The notes under the pieces are model-generated. The model ran no database searches and had not been told where the DNA came from. It saw only the letters and a program-made list of their open reading frames with translations. A DNA stretch of 64,000 nucleotides from Bog-532 sp965277615. Its GTDB lineage: Bacteria > Actinomycetota > Actinomycetes > Streptosporangiales > Streptosporangiaceae. Each line of letters opens with the position of its first letter. The stretch's first letter is position 1. Below, piece after piece: positions 1 through 8,411 of this stretch. Location: positions 868,001-932,000 of the forward strand of contig CBDIDG010000004.1 of assembly GCA_965277615.1 (NCBI GenBank), in the 5' to 3' direction. The position numbers were made by a program, and so were the translations under genes.

Positions 1-2
1 GC

Positions 3-878
3 AAGCACGTCGGCTTGCTGCCGAAGTTCGACGCGGAGAAGACGCTCGGCCTCATCGAACAGACCAGCGCCGATTACGTCCTGCTCGTGCCGACGATGAT
101 GAACCGCATTTCGAAGCTGCCACGGCCGGTCCGCGACAGCTACGACGTGTCGTCGCTGCGGTCGGTGCTGCACCTGGGAGCCAGCTGCCCGCCCGCGCTG
201 AAGCGAGAGTGGATCGACTGGCTCGGGGCCAGGAAGATCCTCGAGCTCTACGCCGGCACCGAGGGCCAGGCCACCACCTGGATCCGCGGCGACCAGTGGC
301 TCGAGCACCCGGGCTCGGCCGGACGCCCGGTCGCCGGTGCACAGATGCGGGCGTTCGACGAGGCTGGCCATCAGCTGCCGCCCGGTGAGGTCGGTGAGAT
401 CTACATGCGCCCACCGGAAGGCACGCCGCGGGCCTACCGCTACGTCGGGGCGGCGGCTCGCACGCATGACGGCTGGGAGTCGCTCGGTGACATTGGCTGG
501 GTCGACGCCGACGGCTACGTCTACATCATCGACCGGCGCACCGACATGATCCTCAGCGGCGGCGCCAACGTCTACCCGGCCGAGGTCGAGGCGGCGCTCG
601 AGGCGCACCCGGACGTGCGGGCCGCAGCGGTGATCGGCCTGCCCGACCCCGACCTCGGCCAGCGCGTGCACGCGGTCATCGAGCCGATCGCCTCGGCGCG
701 CGAGACACTGACCGGGGACGTGCTGCGCGGCCACCTCCAGGACGTGCTCGTACGCTACAAGACACCGCGGACGTTCGAGATCGTCGAGGGGCCGCTGCGC
801 GACGAGGGCGGCAAGGTACGCCGCAGCGCACTGGTCGCCGCCCGCACGGCGGGCGTCCCCAGCACCGGAGGGCACTGA
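3..878 (+). CDS. Acyl-CoA synthetase / AMP-dependent ligase, C-terminal part (5' end outside window)
   Basis: This is the C-terminal roughly 290 residues of an adenylate-forming ligase that would activate a carboxylic acid to its CoA ester in the cytoplasm. The reading frame is open from base 3, so the true start lies upstream. Visible motifs are YAGTEG (acyl-binding/ATP motif), GDIGWVDADGYVYIIDRR (adenylation hinge), the SGGANVYPAEVE loop, and a C-terminal GGKVRR containing the expected catalytic Lys. The stop overlaps the next gene's ATG (TGATG), so the two are translationally coupled. The acid substrate is unknown. Confidence 0.85.
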   Translation, partial: KHVGLLPKFDAEKTLGLIEQTSADYVLLVPTMMNRISKLPRPVRDSYDVSSLRSVLHLGASCPPALKREWIDWLGARKILELYAGTEGQATTWIRGDQWLEHPGSAGRPVAGAQMRAFDEAGHQLPPGEVGEIYMRPPEGTPRAYRYVGAAARTHDGWESLGDIGWVDADGYVYIIDRRTDMILSGGANVYPAEVEAALEAHPDVRAAAVIGLPDPDLGQRVHAVIEPIASARETLTGDVLRGHLQDVLVRYKTPRTFEIVEGPLRDEGGKVRRSALVAARTAGVPSTGGH

Positions 879-1912
879 TGGAACTGGGAGTTATTCTCGG
901 CACCTGGAACGGCTCCCGGGCCGAGGCCGGCGACATCCTGCGCACCGTGCAGGAGGCCGAGCGCCTCGGCTACACGATCGCGTGGGTTCCCGAGCTGTAC
1001 GGCGCCGACGCGGTGAGCGTGATGTCGTGGCTGGCGGCCAGCACGTCGACCATCAAGATCGGTTCGGCGGTCATGCAGATACCGGCGCGCCCCGCGACAA
1101 CGACGGCCATGACGGCGGCCTCGCTCGTCGCGCTCTACGGTGACCGCATCGTCATCGGTCTTGGTGTCTCCGGGCCACAGGTCTCCGCGGGCTGGTACGG
1201 CGTACCGTGGTCCGACCCGATCGGCCGCACCAGGGAGTACGTCGAGGTCGTTAAGTTGGCCCTGGCCCGCGAGCGCGTGCAGTACCACGGCAAGCACCTC
1301 GACCTGCCCGGGCGGGACGACTACCGGCCGTTGAAGCTGTTGCTGAGGAACGAGACGCACGTCCCGATCTACCTCGCCGCGATCGGGCCGCGCAACATCG
1401 CCCTCGCCGCCGAGGTGTGCGATGGCTGGCTGCCGGCGCTGGTCTTTCCCGAGCGCTTCGGTCCGCTACGACAGCAGTTCACGAACGCCCTGAGAGCAGC
1501 GGGACGCAAACGCGAGGAGGTCGTGATCGCCGCCTCGACCGGAGCCGTGATCAACGAAGATCCGATCGTCGCGCGCAACGTCTACCGCCCGTACGTCACC
1601 CTCCTGATGGGCGGCATGGGGACCCGGGAACAGAACTTCTACCGGAACCTCATGACCGAGTACGGGTACGGCGAGATCGCCGAGGAGATCACCGACCTTT
1701 ATCTGGCGGGCAAGGTGGCGCAGGCGCAGGCGCTCACCCCGGACGATCTCATCGACGGCGTCGGCCTGGTCGGTAACGAAAGCCGGGTCCGAGAGCGGCT
1801 GGCTGCCTACGAGGCCGCGGGCATCGACATTTTCTCGATCGCGCCGTCCGGCCGCTCGATCGAGGAAAAGCTCGGCGTGCTAAGGACCGTGGCGTCGGCG
1901 GCCGGCCGGTGA
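878..1912 (+). CDS. LLM-class, probably F420-dependent oxidoreductase
   Basis: A 344-residue luciferase-like (LLM) TIM-barrel protein. The N-terminal MELGVILG strand, the central ALYGDRIVIGLGVSGP motif (about residues 86-101) and the PIYLAAIGPRN motif (about 163-173) are typical of actinobacterial F420-dependent family members. The likely role is redox chemistry on a CoA-activated or hydrophobic intermediate, using F420H2 or FMN. It is coupled to the ligase upstream by a 1-bp overlap and to the thioesterase downstream by GTGA. F420 rather than FMN use is inferred from the family, since no diagnostic residue was checked. Confidence 0.85.
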   Translation: MELGVILGTWNGSRAEAGDILRTVQEAERLGYTIAWVPELYGADAVSVMSWLAASTSTIKIGSAVMQIPARPATTTAMTAASLVALYGDRIVIGLGVSGPQVSAGWYGVPWSDPIGRTREYVEVVKLALARERVQYHGKHLDLPGRDDYRPLKLLLRNETHVPIYLAAIGPRNIALAAEVCDGWLPALVFPERFGPLRQQFTNALRAAGRKREEVVIAASTGAVINEDPIVARNVYRPYVTLLMGGMGTREQNFYRNLMTEYGYGEIAEEITDLYLAGKVAQAQALTPDDLIDGVGLVGNESRVRERLAAYEAAGIDIFSIAPSGRSIEEKLGVLRTVASAAGR

Positions 1913-2373
1913 AGCCCGTCATCCCCCCGGCCCGCACGATCGCCGGGAACTACCCCCGGCAGCGGCGCATTTCCATCAAGTACGCCGACCAGGACCCGTC
2001 GGGCGGCGTCAACGGCATCGCGATCGGCCGTTTCTTCGAGGAGGCGCGCTTCACGGTGCGTTCCGCCCTCGACGCGCCCGAGGCCCGCGACCCCGGCATC
2101 AGGTTCGTCCTCGCCCGCGTGCGCATCGACATCCTCGAACCGGTCTGGTACCCCGGCACAGTCGACGTCAGCATTGGCGTGACCGGAGCGGGCCGCACGT
2201 CCTTCTCGTGCGCCGCGGCGCTGTTCCAGGATGCCCGGCTGGTCGCCGTCTCCGATTCGACCGTCGCCGTCCGCGACGGGCGGACGGGCAAGGGGTGTGT
2301 GCTTTCGCCCGAGTTCCATCGGGCGCTCATTCCGCTGCTGGTCGACACCCATGAGCCCAGCGTGGCCCGCTGA
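1909..2373 (+). CDS. Acyl-CoA thioesterase, 4HBT hotdog family
   Basis: A 154-residue single hotdog-domain protein. The segment YADQDPSGGVNGIAIGRFFEEAR (residues 25-47) matches the 4-hydroxybenzoyl-CoA thioesterase pattern, with Asp28 as the likely catalytic acid. It would hydrolyse an acyl-CoA to free CoA and acid. The start is GTG at 1909, overlapping the preceding stop as GTGA. It is the last gene of the rightward operon and faces the MaoC gene tail to tail across about 20 bp. Substrate unknown. Confidence 0.8.
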   Translation: MKPVIPPARTIAGNYPRQRRISIKYADQDPSGGVNGIAIGRFFEEARFTVRSALDAPEARDPGIRFVLARVRIDILEPVWYPGTVDVSIGVTGAGRTSFSCAAALFQDARLVAVSDSTVAVRDGRTGKGCVLSPEFHRALIPLLVDTHEPSVAR

Positions 2374-2393
2374 ACCGCCGCGCCGGTCATCCC

Positions 2394-2882
2394 TCAGGCC
2401 CCGGCGTCAGACGTCCGGACGAGAATGTCGATACGCCCGGTCTGTACTACCTCATCGTGCTGGTTCTTCAGCTCGAACAGCCGCTCGACCACGCCGCGAT
2501 CCGGCTTCGATCGTGACGGGCGAACGGCGAGGATCGTCAGCTCGAGCGTCAGCGTGTCCCCGATGAACACGGGAGCGGCGAACTTCCAGCTGCTGATGCC
2601 GAGCATCGCTATCGCGCTGCCGGAGAAGACCCCGCAGCGATCGAGCAGGCCTGTAGCGACGGACAGGCCGAGCAGGCCGTAGACCACCCGCTGCCCGTAA
2701 ACGCTGCTGCTGGCGAACTCGGCGTCGGTGTGGATCTGGTTGTAATCGCCGCTCAGCCCGGCGAAGCTGACGACGTCCGTCTCGGTGATCGTCCGCGACT
2801 GCGAGATGAACTTCTGCCCCTCGCGCAGGTCTCCGAGGAAGTGGACACCGTACCGGCCGTTATTGCCGTCTGCTGCGGGCAC
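2394..2882 (-). CDS. MaoC-family (R)-specific enoyl-CoA hydratase-like protein
   Basis: A 162-residue MaoC-like hotdog protein. The hydratase motif AGLSGDYNQIHTDAEFA (residues 41-57) holds the Asp46/His51 catalytic pair expected for hydration of a trans-2-enoyl-CoA. The start is GTG at 2882, preceded by an AGAGGAA ribosome site. It is the last gene of a leftward operon with the nitronate-monooxygenase-like gene 10 bp upstream and a thiolase before that, which fits a beta-oxidation role. Confidence 0.85.
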   Translation of the reverse strand: MPAADGNNGRYGVHFLGDLREGQKFISQSRTITETDVVSFAGLSGDYNQIHTDAEFASSSVYGQRVVYGLLGLSVATGLLDRCGVFSGSAIAMLGISSWKFAAPVFIGDTLTLELTILAVRPSRSKPDRGVVERLFELKNQHDEVVQTGRIDILVRTSDAGA

Positions 2883-2892
2883 TGGGTTCCTC

Positions 2893-3870
2893 TCAGACGA
2901 TGAAGGACCTCAAACGGGCGCTGATGAGCTCCTGGGCGCCGTCGACCATACGGCTGACGAGCTCACCAACGGTGGGGATGTCGTGGATGAGTCCCTGTGA
3001 CATGCCCGCCGTCCACACACCGCCGTCCACGTCGCCCTCGTCGTAGACGGTGGTGCGCCCCCGGGCGCCGGAAGCCAGGTGGGCGATGTCCTCGAAGACC
3101 GACTCCGGCCGGGCGGAGATGTGGAGGATCTCGTCGGTGATCGCGTTGCGCGCGACCCGGGCCGTGTTGTGGAACTTGCGGTACAGCAACGCGGTGTCGC
3201 GCTCGGTCCCGTCGACGAGCCGTCGCTTCACGTTGCCGTGAACCGGTGCCTCGACCGTCGCCATGAACCGGGTGCCCATGTTCACCGCATCCGCCCCCAG
3301 AGCCAGAGCGGCGACGAGGCCTCGGGCGTCGGCGAATCCGCCACTGGCGATGAGCGGTACCGAAACCTCGTCCGCCGCGGCCGGTATCAGCACCAGGCCC
3401 GGGGTGTCGTCCTCGCCGGGGTGGCCGGCGCACTCGAAGCCGTCGATGCTGATCGCGTCGACCCCCTTGCGCTCGGCACTGCGCGCGTGCCGTACCGCCA
3501 CGCACTTGTGCACGACCTTGACCCCGGCCGCCTTGAACGACGGCAGGTGCGGCGTCGGATCGCGGCCCGCCGTCTCGACGATCCGCACCCCCGAGTCGAT
3601 GATCGCTTCGCGGTACTCGTCGTACGGCACCGGGGTGATCGTGGGCAGAATCGTCAGGTTCACGCCGAACGGCCGGTCCGTCATCGCCTGACAGCGCGCG
3701 ATCTCCTTGGCCAGGTTCTCGGGCGAGCCAGCGGTGAGCGCGGTGATGAAACCGAGCGCGCCCGCGTTGGCGACCGCCGCGATGAGATCGGCGGTGCCCA
3801 CCGCGGTCATGCCGCCACAGACGATCGGGTGCTCGATACCGAACTCCCGCGTGAAGCGGGTTGTGATCAC
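2893..3870 (-). CDS. Nitronate monooxygenase-like FMN protein
   Basis: A 325-residue TIM-barrel flavoprotein of the 2-nitropropane dioxygenase/nitronate monooxygenase family. It shows IVCGGMTAVGTADL near the N-terminus, GVDAISIDGFECAGHPGE with the family His150, and the phosphate-binding IASGGFADARG plus GADAVNMGTRF (about 175-202). The frame stays open to 4176, but that extension overlaps the thiolase gene and is low-complexity, so GTG at 3870 just after the thiolase stop is chosen. In catabolic clusters such proteins may oxidise or reduce unsaturated acyl-CoAs. Actual nitronate activity is not implied. Confidence 0.82.
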   Translation of the reverse strand: MITTRFTREFGIEHPIVCGGMTAVGTADLIAAVANAGALGFITALTAGSPENLAKEIARCQAMTDRPFGVNLTILPTITPVPYDEYREAIIDSGVRIVETAGRDPTPHLPSFKAAGVKVVHKCVAVRHARSAERKGVDAISIDGFECAGHPGEDDTPGLVLIPAAADEVSVPLIASGGFADARGLVAALALGADAVNMGTRFMATVEAPVHGNVKRRLVDGTERDTALLYRKFHNTARVARNAITDEILHISARPESVFEDIAHLASGARGRTTVYDEGDVDGGVWTAGMSQGLIHDIPTVGELVSRMVDGAQELISARLRSFIV

Positions 3871-3913
3871 GTTCGTCCTAACTGGTCGCGAACCGGAGCC
3901 GGCGGTGCGCCGG

Positions 3914-5089
3914 TCAGACCTCGACCAGGACGGCACCGGCCTGGCCGCCGCCGGCGCACATCGCCGCCACGCCCAGGCCGCCACCACGACGGCGAAGGTC
4001 GTGCACGAGCGTGGTGAGCATGCGGGCACCGGAGGCGGCGATCGGGTGGCCGAGGCTGCAGCCGCTACCGCTCGCGTTGACGTAGGTGTCGTCGATGGCC
4101 AGAGCGCGGACCGCCGCGATCGGCACGGACGCGAACGCCTCGTTGATCTCCCAGAGCGCGATGTCGCCGACGCCACGGCCGGACCGGGCGAGCACCCGCT
4201 GGATCACGTCGATGACGGCCATGCCGTTACGCCGCGGCTCCACCCCGACGTTCGCCCACGCACGGACCACGGCGAGCTGGTTCAGGCCTTCGGCGCGGGC
4301 GAGGTCGTCCGCGACCAGGGTGAGTGCGGCCGCGGCGTCGTTGATACCGCTGGAGTTGCCCGCGGTGATGGAGAAGCCGGGAATCTCGGGATGAACCGGT
4401 TTGAGGCTGGCCAGCTTCTCCAGCGAGGTGCCGCGCCGCGGGTGCTCGTCCACCGCGAAGTCCTGGTAACTTCCGTCCTGCTGCAGCGCCTTGAGCGTCA
4501 CGATCTCGTCGTCGAACCGCCCCCCGTCGATGGCCGCGATCGCGCGCTCGTGCGAGCGCAGCGCCCATTCGTCCATCTCCTGGCGTGAGATGCCCGCTTC
4601 AGCGGCCGTGTTCCAGCCGACGGTGATCGTCATATCGCGGTTCGGTGCCTCGGGGCTATCCGGGTGGGCGGGGCTCTGCCAGCCCTCGATCCACTCATCC
4701 GCGGTGCCGGGGACGCGGCGTCGCTGCTGCGGGTTCATCGAGTGCGAGTGCGCGCCGCCGGCGATCACCGCGCGGTCCATGCCCGCGGCGATCGACCCCG
4801 CCGCCATCTGCACCGAGGTGAGGCTGCCCGCGCAGTGACGGTTGACGGCCGTGCCGGGAACGTGGATGAGCCCGGCCTCCACGGCGGCGTGACGCGCGAG
4901 CGCCCCGCCGCCGTAGTTCGACTCGGCCAGGACGACGTCGTCGAAGAGCCGGGGATCGAGGCCCGACCGGCTCACCGCCGCGGAGACGACGACACGGGCG
5001 AGTTCCTCGGGGAGCACGTGAGTGAGCGAGCCCTTGACGGACGTTCCGATCGGCGTACGCACAGCGTCGACGACGAGTGCAGTGGTCAT
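3914..5089 (-). CDS. Thiolase (acetyl-CoA acyltransferase)
   Basis: A 391-residue thiolase of normal length. Catalytic features are Cys86 in VNRHCAGSL, the NEAFA motif, GCSLGHPIAASGAR (His) and a C-terminal CAGGGQAG with the second Cys. It would cleave a 3-ketoacyl-CoA to acetyl- or propionyl-CoA. It is the first gene of the leftward thiolase/NMO-like/MaoC operon and is divergent from the SDR at 5198, with which it shares an AT-rich promoter region. Confidence 0.9.
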   Translation of the reverse strand: MTTALVVDAVRTPIGTSVKGSLTHVLPEELARVVVSAAVSRSGLDPRLFDDVVLAESNYGGGALARHAAVEAGLIHVPGTAVNRHCAGSLTSVQMAAGSIAAGMDRAVIAGGAHSHSMNPQQRRRVPGTADEWIEGWQSPAHPDSPEAPNRDMTITVGWNTAAEAGISRQEMDEWALRSHERAIAAIDGGRFDDEIVTLKALQQDGSYQDFAVDEHPRRGTSLEKLASLKPVHPEIPGFSITAGNSSGINDAAAALTLVADDLARAEGLNQLAVVRAWANVGVEPRRNGMAVIDVIQRVLARSGRGVGDIALWEINEAFASVPIAAVRALAIDDTYVNASGSGCSLGHPIAASGARMLTTLVHDLRRRGGGLGVAAMCAGGGQAGAVLVEV

Positions 5090-5140
5090 GTTGGGTCACC
5101 TCGTGGCTCGAAATGCCCCTCGGCACGAGAGGTCCTTTAG

Positions 5141-5163
5141 GGTAACTTATTTAACTGTAATAG
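5141..5163. promoter_or_regulatory. AT-rich divergent promoter/operator island
   Basis: This stretch (GGTAACTTATTTAACTGTAA core) is far more AT-rich than the surroundings. It lies between the divergent starts at 5089 and 5198. It holds TTAACTGTAA, which resembles half of the dyads seen at other promoters in this window. Its regulatory role is inferred. Confidence 0.4.
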
Positions 5164-5197
5164 AAGACTATCGAAGACACCAGAAACGGGAGCCGAG

Positions 5198-5971
5198 ATG
5201 GATCTCAGGGCCGCAAGCGCGCTCGTCACCGGCGGCGGTGGCGGGCTCGGCGCGGGAGCCGTGCGCAACCTTGTCGCCGCCGGGATGAAGGTCGTGATTG
5301 CCGACTTCTCCGAGGAGAACGGTAAGACCCTCGCGACCGAACTCGGCGGCGACGTCGAGTTCGTCAAGACCAACGTCCTCGATGACGATTCGCTGCAGGC
5401 CGCGATCGACACCGCGAGCTCGCTCGGCCCGCTGCGCGTCTCGGTCGCCGCGCACGGCGGCGGCGCGGCCGTCAGCCGCATTCTCGACCGGGAGGGCACG
5501 CCATACGCCCTCGACCTGTTTCGCCGTACGGTGGACCTCTACCTCACCGGTACCTTCAACGTCACCCGGCTCACGGCTGCGGCGATGGCCAGGACTGAGC
5601 CGCTGGAGAGCGACCAGCGCGGCGTCATCATCAACACCGCGAGCATCGCGGCGTTCGAGGGGCAGATCGGCCAGTCCGATTATTCGGCCGCCAAGGGGGG
5701 CGTGGTGGGCCTGGGCCTCGTCGCCGCGCGCGACCTGGCCCCGTTCGGCATCCGCGTCATGACGATCGCCCCGGGCACGTTCTTCACGCCGGCGTTCAGG
5801 ATGGAGGAATCGGAGGCTCAGGCCAAGTGGGGCGGCACGGTCCCGAACCCCAAGCGCATGGGCCGCGCGGATGAGTACGGCCTGCTGTGCCGGCAGATCG
5901 CCGAGAACGACTACCTCAACGGCGAGTGCATCCGCATCGACGGTGCGGTGCGCTTCGGCCCGCGGCAGTAG
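5198..5971 (+). CDS. SDR dehydrogenase, 3-hydroxyacyl-CoA dehydrogenase type 2 (HSD10)-like
   Basis: A 257-residue classical short-chain dehydrogenase. The cofactor motif TGGGGGLGAG is at 11-20, the catalytic Ser149 is in NTAS, and Tyr162/Lys166 are in YSAAK. The MDLRAASALVTGG start and overall pattern resemble HSD17B10-type enzymes, which oxidise 3-hydroxyacyl-CoAs (and steroids) with NAD+. It is a single rightward gene divergent from the thiolase operon, and a strong hairpin follows it. ATG at 5198 has a GGGAG site just upstream. Confidence 0.87.
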   Translation: MDLRAASALVTGGGGGLGAGAVRNLVAAGMKVVIADFSEENGKTLATELGGDVEFVKTNVLDDDSLQAAIDTASSLGPLRVSVAAHGGGAAVSRILDREGTPYALDLFRRTVDLYLTGTFNVTRLTAAAMARTEPLESDQRGVIINTASIAAFEGQIGQSDYSAAKGGVVGLGLVAARDLAPFGIRVMTIAPGTFFTPAFRMEESEAQAKWGGTVPNPKRMGRADEYGLLCRQIAENDYLNGECIRIDGAVRFGPRQ

Positions 5972-5990
5972 CGCCGGACGCGACCCGCAT

Positions 5991-6025
5991 CCGTCCCCGG
6001 CCGACGTCACACCGGCCGGGGACGG
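5991..6025. terminator. Bidirectional hairpin between convergent genes
   Basis: Perfect 13-bp arms (CCGTCCCCGGCCG at 5991-6003 and its complement at 6013-6025) flank a 9-nt loop. It sits between the SDR stop at 5971 and the convergent phosphotransferase stop at 6007, overlapping the last codons of the latter. There is no U-tract, as is common in high-GC actinobacteria. Confidence 0.65.
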
Positions 6026-7080
6026 CGGGAGCCCCGGCCGTAGTCCGTGCTCTCGGCCAGCTCCGCCGCGGACCCCATCAGGTCGCGGACGGTCTGGCCG
6101 AAACTGCGCAGCAGCGGGTCGTCGCCGGCGTGCTGGTAGCCCTGTTCGAGGACGATCGCGAGTTTCCACCGCGCCAGCACCAGGTAATAATCGAAGTCGT
6201 CGATCTGGCGGCCGGAAATCCCGGCGTAGTGCTCCACCAGCTTGTCGCGCTCCGGCATGCCGACCAGCGAGATGTAACCGGCGGACTCCGGCGCCCCGGC
6301 CGCCGGCCAGTCGCGAAGAGCCCAGGCCAGATCCAGTTTCGGGTCACCGATGGTGGTCATCTCCCAGTCGACGATGGCGGCCAGCCGCCCCGGGGAACCG
6401 TGGGCGAACATGACGTTGGCGAACTGGTAGTCGCCGTGCATGATGCCCGGGATGAAATCAAGCGGCCGGTGCTCGCGCAGCCAGGCGGTGGCGACGTCCA
6501 TCGCCTCGATGTCGTCCCGGCCGCCGGTCTTGTCCCAGAACCTCAGCCAGCGGTCGACCTGCCGGTCGTGAAATCCGTCCGGGCGCCCGAAGTCACCGAG
6601 GCCGGCGGCCCGCCAGTCCACCCGGGCGAGGCGAGCCGCTCCCCCGATGAGCTCGTACGCCAGATCGGCCCGCGCCCCGATGTCGGCGCGGAACGGCTCG
6701 GCGAGGCCGTCCTCGTATCCCATTGGCGACCATCCGTCCAGGAAGCTCATCAGGTAGAACGGGCGTCCCAGGACGCTGGCGTCATCACACAGCGCGATCG
6801 CTTCCGCGTGCGGCACGTCCATCCCGCCGAGCGCCGAGATGACCCGCCACTCGCGCCGTATGCCATCGTCGCGTGCTGGCACCGCCGCGAGAGGTGGTTT
6901 GCGCAGCGCCATCCGGTTGTGGCCGCGTCGGATCTCGAAAATCTCGTTCTGGCTGCCGCCCGAGACGTAACGGACCTGCACGGTCGCTCCCGTCCCGGGC
7001 AGGTCGTTGCCGTCCATCCAGGCGGTGAGCCGCCGGACGTCGATCGCCGGGGCGCCGGACGCTTGAGGTGGGGCGGTCAC
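6007..7080 (-). CDS. Aminoglycoside-phosphotransferase-fold kinase (ACAD10/11-like)
   Basis: A 357-residue kinase-fold protein. The catalytic loop IMHGDYQFANVMF (Asp217) and the metal-binding IVDWEMTTIGDP (Asp238) are intact. A glycine-rich SGGSQNEIFEI lies at 40-50 with Lys61 in ALRKP. It resembles the phosphotransferases fused or adjacent to acyl-CoA dehydrogenases (ACAD10/11 type), which phosphorylate hydroxyacyl-CoAs. The neighbour immediately upstream is an acyl-CoA dehydrogenase, coupled by a GTGA overlap, which supports that role over drug resistance. GTG at 7080 is chosen because the longer frame is antisense-like sequence inside the dehydrogenase gene. Confidence 0.83.
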   Translation of the reverse strand: MTAPPQASGAPAIDVRRLTAWMDGNDLPGTGATVQVRYVSGGSQNEIFEIRRGHNRMALRKPPLAAVPARDDGIRREWRVISALGGMDVPHAEAIALCDDASVLGRPFYLMSFLDGWSPMGYEDGLAEPFRADIGARADLAYELIGGAARLARVDWRAAGLGDFGRPDGFHDRQVDRWLRFWDKTGGRDDIEAMDVATAWLREHRPLDFIPGIMHGDYQFANVMFAHGSPGRLAAIVDWEMTTIGDPKLDLAWALRDWPAAGAPESAGYISLVGMPERDKLVEHYAGISGRQIDDFDYYLVLARWKLAIVLEQGYQHAGDDPLLRSFGQTVRDLMGSAAELAESTDYGRGSRRPRPV

Positions 7081-8390
7081 GACCGTACCGCCGCGAGCTG
7101 GCCCTTGAGCCACTCCTGGGCGGCTGCGCGGCGGGTGGGCACGTGCTCGGAAGGCCACTGGCCAGCGGCGGGCGTGTACCCGCGCAGCACCTGCCGGGCC
7201 ACGGTGGTCTGGTGCACCTCGGTCGGGCCGTCGGCCAGCGCCAGCAGGATGCCGTGGCCGAGAAAGCTGGTCAGCGGCAGATCATAGGTGGTGCCGAGCG
7301 CGCCGTGGACCTGGATGGCCCGCCGGGCGACCCCTTCGAGCACCCGGGGAGTGAGGACCTTGATCGCGGCGATGTCCTTCCGCACCCGGTTGTAGTCGTG
7401 GTAGGCGTCGATCTGCCAGGCCGTGTAGAGGACCAGCAGCCGGAACTGCTGGATGTCGAGGTAGGACTCGGTGATCATGTTCTGCACGGCTTGCTTGTCG
7501 GCGAGCAGTTCGCCCTTGGTGCGCCGCGACAAGGCCCGTTCGGACATCATGTCGAGGCATCGCTGAGCGGCGCCGATCGAGCGCATTGCGTGGTGCACCC
7601 GGCCGCCGCCAAGCCGGGTCTGCGCGACGCCGAAGGCGTCGCCGCGCGCGCCGAGCATGGCGCTGGCCGGCACTCGCACGTCGTGGTAGCTGATCAGCGC
7701 CTCGGAGCCGTCGTCCTCGGGTTCGGTGAGGTGCGACAGGTTGCGGTCGATCACGATGCCCGGGGCGTCCGCGGGCACGAGGAACATCGACATTCGCTCG
7801 CGCACCGGCCGGCCGGGGTCGGTGACGGCCATGACGATGAAGAACGAGGCCCAGCGCGCGTTGGACGAGAAGAACTTCTGGCCGTTGATGACCCAGTCCC
7901 CACCCGCCTCCCCCTCCCCCTTCACTTGCTCGGCATGGGTGGTGAATACGCCAGGGTCGGCGCCCCCCTGCGGCTCGGTCATCGAGAAACAGGACACGAT
8001 GTCGCCTTCGAGCAGTGGCTTCAGATAATCGGCCTTCTGCTCGGGGCTGCCGTAGTGCGCGAGGATCTCAGCGTTGCCGGTGTCCGGTGCCTGGGTGCCG
8101 AAGATGCGCGGCGCCCAGACCGAGCTGCCGAGTATTTCGTTGAGCAGGGCCAGCTTGAGCTGGCCGTAGCCTTGACCGCCGAGTTCGGGCCCGAGGTGGC
8201 AGGCCCACATCCCCCGGTCCCGCACCTGCCGCTTGAGGTCGCCGACCACAGCCTTCCGCTCCGCGTCGAGCGGAGCGTAACGGTCGTGGGGCCACAACAC
8301 GTCGAGCGCGTACACATTGGTGACGACGAACTCGCGAGCCCAGTCCAGCAGTTCCTGGAACTGGGGCTCCACGCTGAAGTCGAAAGCCAC
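7077..8390 (-). CDS. Acyl-CoA dehydrogenase
   Basis: A 437-residue flavin-dependent acyl-CoA dehydrogenase with the three usual regions: N-terminal helices, a middle beta domain (CFSMTEPQGGADP; WVINGQKFFSSNA) and C-terminal helices (IQVHGALGTTYDLPL; GPTEVHQTTVARQVL). It would form a 2,3-enoyl-CoA. Start is GTG at 8390 with AGAGGA upstream. Unlike most dehydrogenases here it has no paired second subunit and is instead coupled to the phosphotransferase, an arrangement known from ACAD10/11-like systems. Confidence 0.9.
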   Translation of the reverse strand: MAFDFSVEPQFQELLDWAREFVVTNVYALDVLWPHDRYAPLDAERKAVVGDLKRQVRDRGMWACHLGPELGGQGYGQLKLALLNEILGSSVWAPRIFGTQAPDTGNAEILAHYGSPEQKADYLKPLLEGDIVSCFSMTEPQGGADPGVFTTHAEQVKGEGEAGGDWVINGQKFFSSNARWASFFIVMAVTDPGRPVRERMSMFLVPADAPGIVIDRNLSHLTEPEDDGSEALISYHDVRVPASAMLGARGDAFGVAQTRLGGGRVHHAMRSIGAAQRCLDMMSERALSRRTKGELLADKQAVQNMITESYLDIQQFRLLVLYTAWQIDAYHDYNRVRKDIAAIKVLTPRVLEGVARRAIQVHGALGTTYDLPLTSFLGHGILLALADGPTEVHQTTVARQVLRGYTPAAGQWPSEHVPTRRAAAQEWLKGQLAAVRS

Positions 8391-8411
8391 AGCCTCGTCC
8401 TCTCTGTTCGA

